Assembly (NCBI GenBank): GCA_945788155.1
Contig: CALZKX010000333.1
Span: forward strand, 1 to 5,394
Length of the DNA: 5,394 bases
Source: an uncultured Flavobacteriaceae bacterium
GTDB lineage: Bacteria; Bacteroidota; Bacteroidia; Flavobacteriales; Flavobacteriaceae
Reading direction: 5' to 3'
Positions 4,503 through 5,394 of the stretch are shown here, in pieces. The notes under the pieces were generated by a model. It did not search any database. It saw nothing but the letters and a program-made list of their open reading frames with translations, and had not been told where the DNA came from. The first letter of the stretch is position 1; each line of letters begins with the position of its first letter. The position numbers were made by a program, and so were the translations under genes.

Positions 4503-5394
4503 ATGAAACACAGCAAAAATGTATTTGATAATGTGTTAGACCTTATAGGCAATACACCTCTTATCAAACTGAATAAATTGACCTCAAATTTTAAAGGTGA
4601 ATATTTAGCTAAAGTTGAAGCTTTTAATCCAGGTCATTCTTCCAAAGACAGAATAGCACTTTACATTATAGAGCAAGCTGAAAAGAAAGGTATTCTAAAA
4701 CCAGGAGATACCATCATTGAGACTACTTCAGGAAACACAGGATTTAGTATAGCTATGGTGAGTATTATTAAAGGATACGAATGTATTTTGGCAGTAAGTT
4801 CTAAGTCATCAGCCGATAAAATAGATATGCTTCGCACTATGGGAGCAAAAGTGTATGTTTGTCCAGCACATGTGAGTGCTAACGACCCTCGCTCTTATTA
4901 CCAAGTAGCAAAACAACTGCACGAAGAAACAAAAGGTTCGGTTTATATCAACCAATATTTTAACGAATTAAACCTTCAAGCACATTACGAAACTACTGGT
5001 CCTGAAATTTGGAACCAAACTGAAGGGAAAATAACACATTTGGTAGCTTGTAGCGGAACAGGAGGAACAATTTCTGGAACAGCTAAGTATTTAAAAGAAC
5101 AAAATCCTGATATAAAAGTAATTGGTGTAGATGCTTATGGCTCAGTACTTAAAAAGTATCACGAAACTCGTGAGTTAGATACCGATGAAATTTATCCTTA
5201 TAGAATCGAAGGTTTGGGTAAAAATTTAATCCCTTCAGCCACAGATTTTGAAATCATAGATAAATTTATAAAAGTTACTGATGAAGAAAGTGCACATACT
5301 GCAAGAGAAATTGCAAGAACCGAAGGCCTTTTTGTTGGCTACACAAGTGGCGCTGCAATGCAAGCAATAAAACAACTAAATGAAGAAGGAGAAT
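4503..5394 (+). CDS. Cystathionine beta-synthase / cysteine synthase family enzyme (3' truncated)
   Basis: This fold-type II PLP enzyme joins a thiol or sulfide to serine or an activated serine, in transsulfuration or cysteine synthesis. The visible 297 residues have no stop and run off the right edge. The start is clear: the ATG at 4503 leads into VLDLIGNTPLIKL (11-23). PLP motifs are NPGHSSKDR (42-50) with Lys48 as the Schiff-base lysine, TSGNTG (75-80) around the cofactor ring, SGTGGT (184-189) for phosphate binding, and GYTSGAA (279-285) near the pyridine nitrogen. The wording is closer to cystathionine beta-synthase than to CysK: LKPGDTIIE (65-73), AHYETTGPEIW (160-170), IEGLGKNLIP (235-244) and VTDEESAHTAREIARTEGLF (258-277). 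No N-terminal heme-binding extension is present. Whether a regulatory CBS-domain pair follows cannot be seen. His45 replaces the second Gly of the usual PGGS/PTGS turn. It could instead act as an O-acetylserine-using cysteine synthase. Confidence 0.9.
   Translation, partial: MKHSKNVFDNVLDLIGNTPLIKLNKLTSNFKGEYLAKVEAFNPGHSSKDRIALYIIEQAEKKGILKPGDTIIETTSGNTGFSIAMVSIIKGYECILAVSSKSSADKIDMLRTMGAKVYVCPAHVSANDPRSYYQVAKQLHEETKGSVYINQYFNELNLQAHYETTGPEIWNQTEGKITHLVACSGTGGTISGTAKYLKEQNPDIKVIGVDAYGSVLKKYHETRELDTDEIYPYRIEGLGKNLIPSATDFEIIDKFIKVTDEESAHTAREIARTEGLFVGYTSGAAMQAIKQLNEEGE

Overview
The window looks like an ordinary chromosomal segment from a member of the Bacteroidota, most likely a flavobacterium. 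The DNA is AT-rich and the genes lack clear Shine-Dalgarno sequences. Several start regions carry perfect matches to the Bacteroidota sigma factor -7 element TAnnTTTG. The gaps hold short degenerate repeats of a kind I associate with flavobacterial genomes. All proteins are housekeeping or envelope types, and I see no phage, transposon, CRISPR or defence genes.

Layout: (1) positions 1-59 hold the last codons of an unidentified upstream gene. (2) A 149-base gap follows, full of inverted repeats. (3) ltaE (209-1228, +) encodes a PLP-dependent low-specificity L-threonine aldolase. (4) A 135-residue lipoprotein with a lone 3D (double-psi beta-barrel) domain lies at 1285-1692 (+). (5) A 279-base gap between convergent genes holds a perfect 16-bp palindrome, a probable bidirectional terminator and a short direct repeat. 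(6) A YbaB/EbfC nucleoid-associated protein lies at 1972-2295 (-). (7) Divergent from it is oligopeptidase B (2378-4438, +), which begins with a TTG codon. The 82 bases between these two genes contain back-to-back -7 elements. (8) A cystathionine beta-synthase/cysteine synthase family gene begins at 4503 and runs off the right end. It has its own -7 element and a small inverted repeat just before the start codon.

Functional links are loose. LtaE (glycine/threonine) and the CBS-type enzyme (serine/homocysteine/cysteine) both handle small amino acids with PLP, and oligopeptidase B recycles peptides. They are not one operon: transcription direction changes at ybaB, and separate promoters are predicted.

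I found no convincing undescribed system. The observations most worth following are the 3D-domain lipoprotein, the substrate-pocket substitutions in oligopeptidase B, the repeat families in the gaps, and the leader hairpin of the CBS-type gene.
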